From: Pseudomonas sp. PDM18
Lineage (GTDB): Bacteria; Pseudomonadota; Gammaproteobacteria; Pseudomonadales; Pseudomonadaceae
DNA length: 64,000 nt
Direction: 5' to 3'
NCBI RefSeq assembly: GCF_014852585.1
Contig: NZ_JACVBX010000009.1
Span: 235,678 to 299,677 of the forward strand
In this document: positions 36,500 to 45,853 of the stretch, piece by piece
Numbering within the stretch: the stretch's first letter is position 1
How the letters are laid out: each line of letters opens with the position of its first letter
Made by a program: the position numbers and the translations under genes
The notes under the pieces: model-generated
Told to the model about the DNA's origin: nothing
Database searches by the model: none
What the model saw: only the letters and a program-made list of their open reading frames with translations

Positions 36500-36619
36500 C
36501 CCTCACCCCAGCCCTCTCCCAGAGGGAGAGGGAGTAGTTCGGCGTATCCGGCGAGATCGGTGCTTCCCGATCACTCCGAACGGTCCCCTCTCCCTCCGGG
36601 AGAGGGTTAGGGTGAGGGG
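36500..36619. repeat. Family C element between kdpB and kdpC
   Basis: Both arms present (CCCTCACCCCAGCCCTCTCCC ... GGGAGAGGGTTAGGGTGAGGG), with a diverged middle. Two-armed copy inside an operon. Confidence 0.75.
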
Positions 36620-36632
36620 GAAGCCGCGTGCC

Positions 36633-38693
36633 TTAGGCCAGGCCTACGCCCACCAGAATCATGTCAATCACCTTGATCCCCACGAACGGTGCCACCAGCC
36701 CACCCACGCCGTAGATCAGCAGGTTGCGCCGCAGCAGCTGCGAAGCGTCGCTGGCCTGCACGCGCACGCCGCGCAGGGCCAGGGGGATCAGCGCGACGAT
36801 GATCAGCGCGTTGAACACGATGGCCGAGAGGATGGCGCTCTGCGGGCTGGCCAGTTTCATCACGTTGAGTACGCCCAGTTGCGGGTAGATGCCGGCGAAC
36901 AGCGCAGGAAGGATGGCGAAGTACTTGGCCACGTCGTTGGCCACCGAGAAGGTGGTCAGCGCGCCACGGGTCACCAGCAGTTCCTTGCCCACCTGCACCA
37001 CGTCCAGCAGCTTGGTCGGGTCGCTGTCCAGGTCCACCAGGTTGGCGGCCTCACGGGCGGCCTGGGTGCCGTCGTTCATGGCCATGCCGACATCGGCCTG
37101 CGCCAGCGCGGGGGCATCGTTGGCGCCGTCGCCGCACATGGCGACCATACGGCCCTCGCCCTGCTCCTGGCGAATGCGCGCCAGCTTCTTCTCCGGCGTG
37201 GCTTCGGCGATCACGTCGTCCACGCCCGCTTCGGCGGCGATGGCGGCAGCGGTCAGCGGGTTGTCGCCGGTCACCATCACGGTGCGGATGCCCATGCGGC
37301 GCAGCTCGGCGAAACGCTCGCGGATGCCCGGCTTGACCACGTCCTTCAGGTGGATAGCGCCCAGCAGCTTGCCGTCGGCCACCACCAGCAGCGGCGTGCC
37401 GCCACTCTGGGCGATGCGCTCGATCTCCTTGGCGAGGGTTTCGGGCATCTGCGCACGATCCATACCGATAAAGGCCAGCGCAGCGTCCACCGCGCCCTTG
37501 CGGTACACGTGGCCGTCGATGTTGATGCCCGACAGGCGCGTCTCGGCACTGAAGGCCACCGGAGTCACGCGGTTGCGGTCCGGCTCCGGCAGGATGATCT
37601 GCGCCCTCAAGAACTCCACTATGGATTTGCCCTCCGGCGTGTCGTCAGCCAGCGAGGCGAGGAACGCGCCCTCGGCCAGCTCCAGCGGCTGCACGCCAGG
37701 AGCGGTGTGCAGCGCGCTGCAGCGGCGATTGCCGAAGGTGATGGTGCCGGTCTTGTCGAGCATCAGCACGTGCACGTCGCCCGCTGCCTCCACGGCGCGG
37801 CCGGACTTGGCGATGACGTTCAGGCGCACCAGGCGGTCCATGCCGGCGATGCCGATAGCCGAAAGAAGCCCGCCGATGGTGGTGGGAATCAGTGTCACCA
37901 GCAGCGCCACCAGGAACACCAGCGGCAGGTTGCCGCCGACGAACAGGGCGAAGGGTTTCAGGGTCACGACCACCAGCAGGAAGATCAGCGTCAGGCCGAT
38001 CAGCAGGATGTCCAGCGCCACCTCGTTGGGGGTCTTCTGGCGCTTGGCGCCCTCCACCAGGGCAATCATGCGGTCGAGGGTGGACTCGCCGGGGTTGGCG
38101 GTGATCTTCACCAGCAGCCAATCGGAGACCAGCCGGGTGTTGCCGGTCACGGCCGAGCGGTCCCCGCCGGATTCGCGGATCACCGGCGCGGATTCGCCGG
38201 TGATGGCGGCCTCGTTGACCGCCGCCACGCCTTCGATCACCTCGCCGTCGCCGGGGATCAGTTCACCGGCTTCGACACGCACCACGTCACCCTTGCGCAG
38301 GCTGCTGGCGGCGACTTTCTCGAAGTTGCCGCTGGCAGTCCGGCGCATGGCCTGCAGACCCTGGGTGCCGGCCTTGAGGCTGTCTGCGCGAGCCTTGCCA
38401 CGGCCCTCGGCGAGGGCCTCGGCAAAGTTGGCGAAGAGTACGGTGAACCACAGCCACACGGCGATCTGCACGGCGACGAAGGTGGGCACCGACTCACCGC
38501 CCACCACACAGAGCACGGTGGTCAGCACGGCGGTCAGGGCCACCACCAGCATCACCGGCGAGCGTTGCAGCTGGCGCGGGTCGAGCTTGACGAAGGCCTG
38601 CACCAGCGCCGGCTTCCACAGGGCGGACAGCGCGGTGGTGGGGCGTTTTTCGACGGCCTTGTTCACGGCCAGTTCCTGGGTTTTCGCATTCAT
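36633..38693 (-). CDS. kdpB: KdpB, K+-ATPase catalytic subunit
   Basis: KdpB is the P-type ATPase of the K+ pump. The 686-residue protein shows the phosphorylation motif [10 protein letters not shown] (about 310), the TGES actuator loop ([11 protein letters not shown]), and the hinge motif [18 protein letters not shown] near the C-terminus. Length and order match the E. coli subunit. It starts 12 bp after kdpA and belongs to the same transcript. Confidence 0.97.
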   Translation of the reverse strand: MNAKTQELAVNKAVEKRPTTALSALWKPALVQAFVKLDPRQLQRSPVMLVVALTAVLTTVLCVVGGESVPTFVAVQIAVWLWFTVLFANFAEALAEGRGKARADSLKAGTQGLQAMRRTASGNFEKVAASSLRKGDVVRVEAGELIPGDGEVIEGVAAVNEAAITGESAPVIRESGGDRSAVTGNTRLVSDWLLVKITANPGESTLDRMIALVEGAKRQKTPNEVALDILLIGLTLIFLLVVVTLKPFALFVGGNLPLVFLVALLVTLIPTTIGGLLSAIGIAGMDRLVRLNVIAKSGRAVEAAGDVHVLMLDKTGTITFGNRRCSALHTAPGVQPLELAEGAFLASLADDTPEGKSIVEFLRAQIILPEPDRNRVTPVAFSAETRLSGINIDGHVYRKGAVDAALAFIGMDRAQMPETLAKEIERIAQSGGTPLLVVADGKLLGAIHLKDVVKPGIRERFAELRRMGIRTVMVTGDNPLTAAAIAAEAGVDDVIAEATPEKKLARIRQEQGEGRMVAMCGDGANDAPALAQADVGMAMNDGTQAAREAANLVDLDSDPTKLLDVVQVGKELLVTRGALTTFSVANDVAKYFAILPALFAGIYPQLGVLNVMKLASPQSAILSAIVFNALIIVALIPLALRGVRVQASDASQLLRRNLLIYGVGGLVAPFVGIKVIDMILVGVGLA

Positions 38694-38705
38694 GGAGGCA
38701 GCTCC

Positions 38706-40400
38706 TCAGAAGCCAAGCGTCAGGTGATCGGCCACCGGGCCCAGCACCAGCGTCGGCAGGAAGTTCAGGCCGCCCACCAGCAGGATGGTGGCGGTCAGCA
38801 GGCTGACGAACAGCAGGCCGTGGGTCGGAAAGCTGTTGGGGCCGACCGGGGTGGCCTTCTTCGCCGCCAGGCTGCCGGCGATCGCCAGCACCGGGAGGAT
38901 GTAGCCGAAGCGGCCGATCAGCATGGCCAGGGCGATCATCAGGTTGTGGAACGGGGTGTTGGCGCCGAAGCCGCCGAAGGCCGAACCGTTGTTCGCGGTG
39001 CCCGAGGTGTAGGCGTAGAGCAGTTGGCTGAAGCCGTGGGCACCGGGGTTGCTCACCGCCGAGGCCGGGCCCGGCAGGCTGGCGGCGATGGCGCCGAGCA
39101 CCAGCACGCCGACCGGCATCACCAGCAGGGTCGCCACCAGCAGGCGCACTTCGCGGGCTTCGAGCTTCTTGCCGAGGTATTCCGGGGTGCGGCCGACCAT
39201 CAGGCCGGCGAGGAACACTGCCACCAGGACGAACAGCAGCATGCCGTAGAGGCCCGCACCGACGCCGCCGAAGATCACTTCGCCGACCATCATGTTGAGC
39301 ATCGCGACCATGCCCGACAGCGGGTTGAGGCTGTCATGCATGGCGTTCACCGAGCCGTTGGAGGCCGCCGTGGTGGTCACCGACCAGAGCACGCTGGCGG
39401 TGGTGCCGAAGCGGCTCTCCTTGCCTTCCAGCGGAGCGACCTGTTCCACCGGCAGCGCGCTGAGCGCAGGGTTCGGCTGGTACTCGGCCCACAGCGATAC
39501 ACCCAGGCCGAGGGCGAACAGCACCAGCATGCAGCCGAGGATGGCGCGGCTCTGGCGCAGGTCCTTCACGTAGTGGCCAAAGGTGAACACCAGCGCGGCC
39601 GGGATCAGGATGATCGAGACGACCTCGAACAGGTTGCTCCAGATGGTCGGGTTCTCGAACGGGTGCGCCGAGTTCACGCCGAAGAAGCCGCCGCCGTTGG
39701 TGCCCAGTTGCTTGATAGCGATCTGACTGGCCGCCGGGCCCAGCGGGATGGACTGGTCGGCGCCCTGCACGGTCAGCGCGTGGGCATAGTCGAGGAAGGT
39801 CTGTGGCACGCCTTGCCAGACCAGCAGCAGCGCCAGCAGCAGGCACAGCGGGATCAGCCCGTAGAGGGTGGCACGGGTCAGGTCGACCCAGAAGTTGCCC
39901 AGGTTGTTCGTCGACTTGCGCGAAATGCCACGTGCCAGCGCCACCAGCACGGCCAGGCCGACGGCAGCGCTGACGAAGTTCTGCACGGTCAGGCCGAGCA
40001 TCTGGCTCAGGTAGCTCAGCGAAGCCTCGCCGCTGTATGCCTGCCAGTTGGTGTTGGTGACGAAGCTCACCGCGGTGTTGAACGCCAGCGTCCACTCCAG
40101 GCCCGGCAGGTGCTGCGGGTTGAGCGGCAGCAGCCCCTGCAGCATGAGGATGGCGAACAACAGCGCCAGCCCCACCAGGTTGAACGCCAGCAGGGCCAGG
40201 GTGTAGCTCTTCCAGTCCTGCTCATCTTCGGGGTGGATGCCGCACGCGCGGTAGATTGCCCGCTCCACCGGCAGGAACAGCGGACTGAGGAAGGTGCGCT
40301 GCCCCTCCATCACCTTGTAGTAGAAGCGCCCGAGGAACGGCGCCGGCACCAGCACCAGCGCCAGGAAGGCGACGATCAGCAATACGTCATGGCTGTTCAT
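38706..40400 (-). CDS. kdpA: KdpA, K+-binding subunit
   Basis: KdpA is the channel-like (SKT superfamily) K+ translocating subunit. The 564-residue membrane protein carries filter-loop segments such as [39 protein letters not shown] and [15 protein letters not shown]. The ATG with AGGAG 5 bp upstream is preferred to a GTG two codons earlier. Eight bases separate it from kdpF. Confidence 0.97.
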   Translation of the reverse strand: MNSHDVLLIVAFLALVLVPAPFLGRFYYKVMEGQRTFLSPLFLPVERAIYRACGIHPEDEQDWKSYTLALLAFNLVGLALLFAILMLQGLLPLNPQHLPGLEWTLAFNTAVSFVTNTNWQAYSGEASLSYLSQMLGLTVQNFVSAAVGLAVLVALARGISRKSTNNLGNFWVDLTRATLYGLIPLCLLLALLLVWQGVPQTFLDYAHALTVQGADQSIPLGPAASQIAIKQLGTNGGGFFGVNSAHPFENPTIWSNLFEVVSIILIPAALVFTFGHYVKDLRQSRAILGCMLVLFALGLGVSLWAEYQPNPALSALPVEQVAPLEGKESRFGTTASVLWSVTTTAASNGSVNAMHDSLNPLSGMVAMLNMMVGEVIFGGVGAGLYGMLLFVLVAVFLAGLMVGRTPEYLGKKLEAREVRLLVATLLVMPVGVLVLGAIAASLPGPASAVSNPGAHGFSQLLYAYTSGTANNGSAFGGFGANTPFHNLMIALAMLIGRFGYILPVLAIAGSLAAKKATPVGPNSFPTHGLLFVSLLTATILLVGGLNFLPTLVLGPVADHLTLGF

Positions 40401-40408
40401 GGCCACTC

Positions 40409-40498
40409 CTAGGAACGGTCGGCGCGCAACAGCGCCACCAGCAGGTAGATGAACAGTCCCGTGGCCAGGACCAGTGACACACCGTCGAGCACGCTCAT
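40409..40498 (-). CDS. kdpF: KdpF small subunit
   Basis: A 29-residue single-helix protein, [20 protein letters not shown] plus ALLRADRS. KdpF stabilises the Kdp complex in the membrane. GAGGAG lies 9 bp upstream of the ATG. It is the first gene of kdpFABC and so places the operon promoter in the following 320-bp gap. Confidence 0.9.
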   Translation of the reverse strand: MSVLDGVSLVLATGLFIYLLVALLRADRS

Positions 40499-40819
40499 GG
40501 TTTCTTTCTCCTCACGCGGGCGACTCCATCGCTTGGGCGGCCGTTGCCGCCTGACGGAAATTTTCCGCAAGCGGCGCGTAAAGGAGCGATTCCCAGCCCC
40601 GGCGGGCGGCATAAAGAAAGCGTAAAAAACCGCTCTGGCGCGGTGATCGGAAGACTTTGTATCGAGCCCGATACAGAGCGGACACGCTGGCGACACCCGC
40701 GCCCCGCAGCCTCGCCGACCATGGCCCGCGCACGCGATGACGGGTTAGCATGCGCGCGTCGCATGCCCCTGGCGGCCCTTGGCCATCCTGCCCCACGTTT
40801 TCCCGCGACAGGTTTCTTC
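40499..40819. promoter_or_regulatory. Divergent control region of kdp and the two-component genes
   Basis: This 321-bp gap between kdpF and the divergent response regulator has no repeat or gene. It holds two palindromes: CGGAAA-T-TTTCCG (40555-40567), about 57 bp before kdpF, and TGTATCG-AGCC-CGATACA (40658-40675), midway. They are candidate sites for KdpE and/or the divergent regulator. I could not fix -35/-10 elements with confidence. Confidence 0.5.
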
Positions 40820-41575
40820 ATGTACCCGACCCCTACCGACGACCCACGCCGCTGGACTACCCGTGCCCTGCTGGTGGACGACGACGAGCCGATCCGCGAA
40901 CTGCTCTGCGGCTACCTCGCGCGCTTCAACATCGAGGCCCACGGCGTTGCCGACGGCGTCGAAATGCGCCGCGCGCTGGAGAACGAAAGCTTCGACGTGG
41001 TAGTGCTGGACCTGATGTTGCCCGGCGAAGACGGCCTGTCCCTGTGCCGCTACCTGCGCGCCGAGTCGGACATCCCGATCCTCATGCTCACCGCCCGCTG
41101 CGAGCCGGCGGACCGCATCATCGGCCTGGAACTGGGCGCCGACGACTACATGGCCAAGCCCTTCGAGCCCCGCGAACTCGTGGCACGCATCCAGACCATC
41201 CTGCGTCGTGTGCGCGGCGCCAGCCTCACCGGCGAGGAAGGCGCACGCGGCGAGCCGCGGGCCCAGGTGCGCTTCGACCAGTGGCGCCTGGACAGCGTGC
41301 TGCGTCAGCTGCATGCGCCCGATGGCTTGGTGGTGCCGCTGTCCAATGCCGAATTCCGCCTGCTCTGGGTGTTCCTCGAACGCCCACGGCGGGTGCTCAA
41401 CCGCGAACTGCTGCTGGATGCCGCCCGAGGCCGCGCCATCGAGGCCTTCGACCGCAGCATCGACCTGCTGGTCTCGCGCCTGCGGCAGAAGCTCGGCGAC
41501 GATCCGCGCTCGCCCCGGCTGATCAAGACCGTGCGCGGCGAAGGGTACCTGTTCGATGTCCGCGATATCGCCTGA
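40820..41575 (+). CDS. OmpR-family response regulator
   Basis: A 251-residue regulator: receiver domain with LVDDDEP (18-24), phospho-acceptor Asp64 (VVLDLMLPGEDG) and KPF lysine near 115, then a winged-helix domain (about 150-245, with FLERPRRVLNRELLLDAARG and RSIDLLVSRLRQKLGDD). It is of the OmpR/RstA type. Start at MYPTPTDD is chosen because the domain begins shortly after; a longer frame would cross the promoter region. Its end overlaps the sensor gene by 20 bp. Target genes unknown; the EF-hand gene downstream and kdp upstream are candidates by position. Confidence 0.88.
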   Translation: MYPTPTDDPRRWTTRALLVDDDEPIRELLCGYLARFNIEAHGVADGVEMRRALENESFDVVVLDLMLPGEDGLSLCRYLRAESDIPILMLTARCEPADRIIGLELGADDYMAKPFEPRELVARIQTILRRVRGASLTGEEGARGEPRAQVRFDQWRLDSVLRQLHAPDGLVVPLSNAEFRLLWVFLERPRRVLNRELLLDAARGRAIEAFDRSIDLLVSRLRQKLGDDPRSPRLIKTVRGEGYLFDVRDIA

Positions 41576-42686
41576 GTCCGCGCCCGAGCGCGCGAAGGAA
41601 AAACCCCTGGAGCGCGCCGACAGCCTGTTCGCCCGGCTGTTCGGGGTGTTCCTGCTGGCCATCGTGGTGGCGCACCTGCTGGCCTTCGCCTGGTTCCATC
41701 ATTACGGCCCGCACCGGCCCGACATGCCGCCGCCCCCGCCGCCGGAGCAGGGCTTCGAGCGTGGTCCGCCGCCGCAAGGATTCGCGCCGGGGCCCGAAGG
41801 TTTCCGCCCGCCGCCTCCCCCGCCGCCGCGGCTACCGTTCTGGAGCGCGCCGTTCGCCTTCCAGCTGCTGGCGCTGATCCTCGCCGCCGGTATCGGCGCC
41901 CGTTTGCTCGCCCGCCCGGTACAGCGCATGGGCGACGCCGCACTGCGCCTCTCCGAGGACCTGGACAGCCCGCCGCTGCCGGAAACTGGCCCGCGCGAAG
42001 CGCGCCAGGCCGCCCACGCCTTCAACCGCATGCGCGAACGCATCCGCGAACAGGTGCAGCAACGCAGCCGCATGCTGGTGGCAGTCTCCCATGACCTGCG
42101 CACCCCGCTGTCGCGGCTGCGCCTGCGCGTCGAGGAAATCGACAACCCGCAACTGCGCACGCGCATCGGCCAGGACCTGGCCGAGATGATCGGCATGCTC
42201 GACTCCACCCTGCATTACCTGCAGCAGGAACGTGCCACCGAGCCGCTGCAGTGGTTCGACGTGAAAGCCCTGGCCGACTCCCTCGCCGAAGACGCCTGCG
42301 AACGCGGCGCCGACGTCGGCGTGGAAGGCTACTGCGCGCCGCTCAAGGTCCAGCCGATGGCGCTACGTTCGTGCCTGAACAACCTGCTGGACAACGCCCT
42401 GCGCTACGCCGGCGACGTCAGCATCGAACTGCGCGACGGCACCCGCGAAGTGGAAATCCGCGTCCGCGACCACGGCCCCGGCATTCCTGCTGAGCTGCGC
42501 GAGCAGGTGTTCGAACCGTTCTTCCGCCTGGAAGGCTCACGCAACCGCAACTCCGGCGGCGTCGGCCTGGGCCTTTCCATCGCCCGCGATGCCGCGCGGC
42601 GCCAGGGCGGCGACCTGTTCTTCGAGGAAACCCCGGGCGGCGGCGCCACCGCCGTGCTGCGCCTGCCCAGAAGCACAACAGCGTAA
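41556..42686 (+). CDS. Sensor histidine kinase with a proline-rich periplasmic loop
   Basis: A 376-residue kinase overlapping the regulator gene by 20 bp. TM1 is about 27-47, the periplasmic loop 48-97 is only 50 residues and dominated by PPPPPPEQGF, RGPPPQGFAPG and RPPPPPPPRLPF, TM2 is about 98-117, then HAMP, the H-box VSHDLRTPLSR (His179) and ATPase motifs DHGPGIP and [11 protein letters not shown]. Similar Pro-rich short loops occur in some CpxA/RstB-type kinases that sense envelope state or a partner protein, not a small ligand. The signal is unknown; the Pro-rich EF-hand protein downstream is an attractive candidate partner. Confidence 0.87.
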   Translation: MSAISPESAPERAKEKPLERADSLFARLFGVFLLAIVVAHLLAFAWFHHYGPHRPDMPPPPPPEQGFERGPPPQGFAPGPEGFRPPPPPPPRLPFWSAPFAFQLLALILAAGIGARLLARPVQRMGDAALRLSEDLDSPPLPETGPREARQAAHAFNRMRERIREQVQQRSRMLVAVSHDLRTPLSRLRLRVEEIDNPQLRTRIGQDLAEMIGMLDSTLHYLQQERATEPLQWFDVKALADSLAEDACERGADVGVEGYCAPLKVQPMALRSCLNNLLDNALRYAGDVSIELRDGTREVEIRVRDHGPGIPAELREQVFEPFFRLEGSRNRNSGGVGLGLSIARDAARRQGGDLFFEETPGGGATAVLRLPRSTTA

Positions 42687-42794
42687 CGCCGTTGTAGCCG
42701 CCAGCTGACAAAGCGCACAAACCCGCGACACAGGCGGGTCCGAGGCTGTCATCAGCGGAGAACCCTCCGCTTTGGCCACCACGGAGAATCTCCC
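42687..42794 (+). promoter_or_regulatory. Hairpin-rich gap before the EF-hand gene
   Basis: The 108-bp gap holds two hairpins, ACCCGC/GCGGGT (42721-42737) and GCGGAG/CTCCGC (42755-42770), and a GCTGACA...TGTCATCAGC pair of half-sites. They could be a weak terminator for the kinase gene and a regulator site for the EF-hand gene. GGAGAATCTCCC precedes the ATG. Confidence 0.4.
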
Positions 42795-43586
42795 ATGATC
42801 AGCGGCGTGAGCAGCAGCTATGCGAGCTACTACACCAGCTCGCTCGCCCGGACCCAGACCGCCAGCAGCACCACCGCCACGCAGAGCGGCAGCACTGGCG
42901 GTTCTCAGGGCGCGGCGAAATTCCAGGAAGACCTGTTCAAGTCCATCGACAGCGATGGCGACGGCAGCATCAGCAAGGACGAACTGACCAGCGCGCTATC
43001 CTCCAGCGACGAATCGGACAGCAGCGACATCGATATCGACGCCCTACTCAGCGAACTGGACAGCGACGACAGCGGCAGCATTTCCAAGGACGAGCTGTCC
43101 GCGGCCATGCCTCCGCCCCCGCCACCGCCCGGCGAGATGGGTGGGCTGGGCAGCCTGGGCGACTCCGCAGAAGACCTGATCAGCGCCCTGGACAGCGACG
43201 GCGATGGCAGCATCAGCAGCGACGAGCTCTCCGCCCTGGGCAGCAGCGATGACGACAGCGAGCGCCTGAGCGAACTGTTCAGCCAGCTCGACGCCGACGG
43301 CAGCGGCTCCATCAGCGGCGAGGAGCTTTCCAGCGCGCTGCAGGCCCAACGCCCCGACGGCCCGCCGCCGCCCCCGCCGGCTTCGGCCTCCAGCGGCTCG
43401 TCCGACGACTCCTCCAGCACTGCCTCGGACAGCGCGACGACCACCGCCTCCAGCGCCTCCTCGACCAGCACCAACACCGGCGCCGCCTACCAGAAGCTGG
43501 TGGCCAACCTGCTCAAGCAGTACCAGAGCAGCGAAGTCACCGCCCTCCAGGTGACCAGTGGCAGCCTGGTGAACATCGCCGCCTGA
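42795..43586 (+). CDS. Acidic four-EF-hand calcium-binding protein
   Basis: A 263-residue, Ser/Asp-rich protein with four canonical 12-residue EF-hand loops: 52-63 (DSDGDGSISKDE), 89-100 (DSDDSGSISKDE), 133-144 (DSDGDGSISSDE) and 166-177 (DADGSGSISGEE). Poly-proline linkers separate the pairs (106-113 and 190-195). The N-terminal 40 and a later 195-230 region are low-complexity Ser/Thr/Gly. No signal peptide is obvious. It resembles proteins filed as XopAW-type EF-hand proteins; no type III secretion genes are here, so an effector role is not supported. Likely a calcium buffer or sensor, possibly linked to the two-component pair upstream. Confidence 0.85.
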   Translation: MISGVSSSYASYYTSSLARTQTASSTTATQSGSTGGSQGAAKFQEDLFKSIDSDGDGSISKDELTSALSSSDESDSSDIDIDALLSELDSDDSGSISKDELSAAMPPPPPPPGEMGGLGSLGDSAEDLISALDSDGDGSISSDELSALGSSDDDSERLSELFSQLDADGSGSISGEELSSALQAQRPDGPPPPPPASASSGSSDDSSSTASDSATTTASSASSTSTNTGAAYQKLVANLLKQYQSSEVTALQVTSGSLVNIAA

Positions 43587-43602
43587 TTCGCGTCGATGCC
43601 CA

Positions 43603-43631
43603 CCGCCGGAGCGCCCCCCCCGCTCCGGCGG
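43603..43631 (+). terminator. Strong hairpin after the EF-hand gene
   Basis: Perfect 11-bp stem CCGCCGGAGCG/CGCTCCGGCGG with a C-rich loop, 17 bp past the stop. There is no T-run, so termination strength is uncertain. Confidence 0.6.
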
Positions 43632-43694
43632 CCTCCTCGTCTTCCCGCATTGCCAGCGCTCCACCTCTGCCCTAATCTTGGCCCCTTCAAATTC

Positions 43695-43709
43695 ATCCGA
43701 TGATTGGAT
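43695..43709. promoter_or_regulatory. Candidate GntR/FadR-type operator
   Basis: A 15-bp near-palindrome, ATCCGAT-G-ATTGGAT, ends 6 bp before the ATG of the FadR-type gene. The length and the TTGG core resemble sites of this regulator subfamily, so autoregulation is likely. Confidence 0.55.
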
Positions 43710-43715
43710 GTTTCC

Positions 43716-44363
43716 ATGCCAAGCCCTATTCAGAAGCGCTCGCTGGTGGACATCGCCCTCGAGCAGATCCGCCTGCGTATCGACGACGGCACCTGGCCGC
43801 TCGGCCAACGCCTGCCACCGGAGCCCGAACTGGCTGAGTCCCTGGGTATCAGCCGCAATACCGTGCGCGAAGCGGTGCGCGTGCTGACCTTCTCCGGCGT
43901 GCTCGAAGTTCGCCAGGGCGACGGCACCTACGTGCGCGCCTGCGCCAACCCTCTGGACACCATGCTGGTGCTGGCGCGCAGCTCGGTGGAGCAGGCCCTC
44001 GAGGCACGCGGCGTCATCGAGGTGGAGGCCAGCCGGCTGGCCGCCGAGCGCCGCACCGAAGCCGACCTCGCTGCCCTGCGCGAAGCGCTGGAGTCCTCCG
44101 CCGTGCATCACGGTGGCCCGCTGGACGAATACATCGCCCACGACCTGGCCTTCCACCAGCGTGTGGTGGACAGCGCCCACAACCCAGTGCTCAGTGAGCT
44201 GTACCGCTATTTCTCCCAGGTCATCCGCGCCGGCCTGGAACGCACGATCAGCGACCCGAACCGGCCTCAACCGAGCTTCGAACTACACCGAGAGCTGCTG
44301 GACGCCATTGCCCGTGGCGACGCCGACGCAGCCGCAAAAGCGAACCGCGCGCTGCTGATCTGA
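43716..44363 (+). CDS. FadR-subfamily GntR regulator
   Basis: A 215-residue regulator: an N-terminal GntR winged helix (about 8-72, with LPPEPELAESLGISRNTVREAVRVL) and a C-terminal all-helical FCD ligand-binding domain (about 85-210; DLAFHQRVVDSAHNPVL contains typical metal/ligand histidines). The ATG is used; a TTG four codons upstream lies inside the candidate operator. It is followed 33 bp later by a CynX-like transporter, so the regulator probably controls that gene and itself. Ligand unknown; FCD regulators often sense carboxylates. Confidence 0.87.
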   Translation: MPSPIQKRSLVDIALEQIRLRIDDGTWPLGQRLPPEPELAESLGISRNTVREAVRVLTFSGVLEVRQGDGTYVRACANPLDTMLVLARSSVEQALEARGVIEVEASRLAAERRTEADLAALREALESSAVHHGGPLDEYIAHDLAFHQRVVDSAHNPVLSELYRYFSQVIRAGLERTISDPNRPQPSFELHRELLDAIARGDADAAAKANRALLI

Positions 44364-44396
44364 CTCTGAATTCTTTCTTCTGCCTGCTGCCCTGGA

Positions 44397-45683
44397 ATGC
44401 CCACCATGTCCTTGCCCAATGACCCGAAAGACGCCGAGCACAAGGTGTCCTGTCCGCCCGAAGAACTGCTGATCGACGCCGAGGACGATGACGCGAAAGC
44501 TGCGCCGCACCCGCAACGCACCTGGCTGTTGCTAATGGGCCTGGTGCTGGTGGCGATCAACCTGCGCCCGGCGCTTTCCAGCCTGTCGCCGCTGCTCAAC
44601 ACCGTGCGTGACGGCACCGGTCTGTCCGCTGCCGCTGCGGGCCTGCTGACCACCCTGCCAGTGCTCTGCCTGGGCCTGTTCGCGCCCTTGGCGCCGATGC
44701 TCGCGCGGCGTCTGGGCGCCGAGCGCACCGTACTGCTGATCCTCTTCACTCTGGCCGGCGGCATCGTCCTGCGCAGCCTGTTCCCGGTGGCCGGGCTGTT
44801 CCTCGGCAGCCTGGTGGCCGGCGCCAGCATCGGCATCATCGGCGTGCTGCTGCCGGGCATCGTCAAGCGCGACTTCCCGCACATCGCCGGGACCATGACC
44901 GGCGTCTACACCATGGCCCTGTGCCTGGGCGCTGCCACGGCCGCCGGTGCCACCGTGCCGCTGGCAAAATTGATGGACAACAACTGGCAGGTAGCGCTGG
45001 CGTTCTGGGCCATCCCCGCCGTCGTCGCCGCGGCGATCTGGCTGCCGCAGACCCGCCAGAACCATCACGCCCACCGCACGGTGTACAAGGTGAAGGGCCT
45101 GTGGCGCGACCCGCTGGCCTGGCAGGTAACGCTGTACATGGGCCTGCAGTCATCGCTGGCCTACATCGTCTTCGGCTGGGTGCCGTCGATCCTCATCGAC
45201 CGTGGCCTGAGCGCGGTGGAAGCCGGCCTGGTGCTCTCCGGCTCGGTGATGGTGCAGCTGTTCAGCGCCCTCGCCGCGCCGTGGCTGGCCACCCGCGGCA
45301 AGGACCAGCGCATCGCCGTGGTGATCGTCATGGGCCTGACCCTGGCCGGCCTGCTCGGCCTGCTGTTCGCCCCGCTCTCTGGCATCTGGGGCTGGGCGGT
45401 GGTGCTCGGTCTCGGCCAGGGCGGTACCTTCAGCATCGCTCTGGCGCTGATCGTGCTGCGCTCACCGGACTCCCATGTCGCTTCCAACCTCTCCGGCATG
45501 GCCCAGGGCGTGGGCTACACCCTGGCGGCCTGCGGGCCATTCCTGGTCGGCGTGGTGCACGACGCCACCGGCGGCTGGGCAGCGACCGGGGTGATCTTCG
45601 TGGTGGTGACGGTAGCGGGGATCGTCTTCGGCCTGGGCGCCGGGCGGGACAAGCTGGTGCAGGTGACGAGCCAGCACATCTGA
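44397..45683 (+). CDS. CynX/NimT-type MFS transporter
   Basis: A 428-residue MFS protein with 12 helices and a charged N-terminal tail of about 45 residues. The opening VLVAINLRPALSSLSPLL and the GLSAAAAGLLTTLPVLCLGLFAPLAP loop are the CynX (cyanate)/NimT (2-nitroimidazole) family signature. No cyanase gene is near, so cyanate transport is not supported. A second ATG three codons in is possible; neither has a strong ribosome site. Cotranscribed with the FadR-type regulator. Confidence 0.85.
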   Translation: MPTMSLPNDPKDAEHKVSCPPEELLIDAEDDDAKAAPHPQRTWLLLMGLVLVAINLRPALSSLSPLLNTVRDGTGLSAAAAGLLTTLPVLCLGLFAPLAPMLARRLGAERTVLLILFTLAGGIVLRSLFPVAGLFLGSLVAGASIGIIGVLLPGIVKRDFPHIAGTMTGVYTMALCLGAATAAGATVPLAKLMDNNWQVALAFWAIPAVVAAAIWLPQTRQNHHAHRTVYKVKGLWRDPLAWQVTLYMGLQSSLAYIVFGWVPSILIDRGLSAVEAGLVLSGSVMVQLFSALAAPWLATRGKDQRIAVVIVMGLTLAGLLGLLFAPLSGIWGWAVVLGLGQGGTFSIALALIVLRSPDSHVASNLSGMAQGVGYTLAACGPFLVGVVHDATGGWAATGVIFVVVTVAGIVFGLGAGRDKLVQVTSQHI

Positions 45684-45694
45684 GGTCGCCGGAT

Positions 45695-45767
45695 CGTAGG
45701 ACGCATGACGCCCCAGGCGTCATCCGCCATGGCGGCGGATAACCCGTTCCGGGTTATTCGCCCTACG
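45695..45767. repeat. Family B element
   Basis: CGTAGGACGCATGAC...GGGTTATTCGCCCTACG, with a central GGCGGATAACCC. Confidence 0.75.
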
Positions 45768-45779
45768 CAGGAACTTCAC

Positions 45780-45801
45780 TGTAGGAGCGAGCTTGCTCGC
45801 G
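45780..45801. repeat. Single REP palindrome
   Basis: TGTAGGAGCGAGCTTGCTCG plus GC, unpaired. Confidence 0.85.
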
Positions 45802-45853
45802 GACAGCGCTCCATGGGAACGCCGGAGCAAGCGTCATCACCCGCTTCGACACA

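Noticed and set aside
35646..40412. A 1588-codon open frame on the plus strand, opposite kdpD to kdpA
   Set aside because: It is antisense to genes with clear Kdp motifs; its protein is His/Gln/Gly/Arg-rich with no family signature. It is a by-product of high-GC codon use.
42795..43586. Reading the EF-hand protein as a type III effector (XopAW-like)
   Set aside because: No secretion genes or chaperone nearby; similarity is in generic EF-hand loops and low-complexity sequence.
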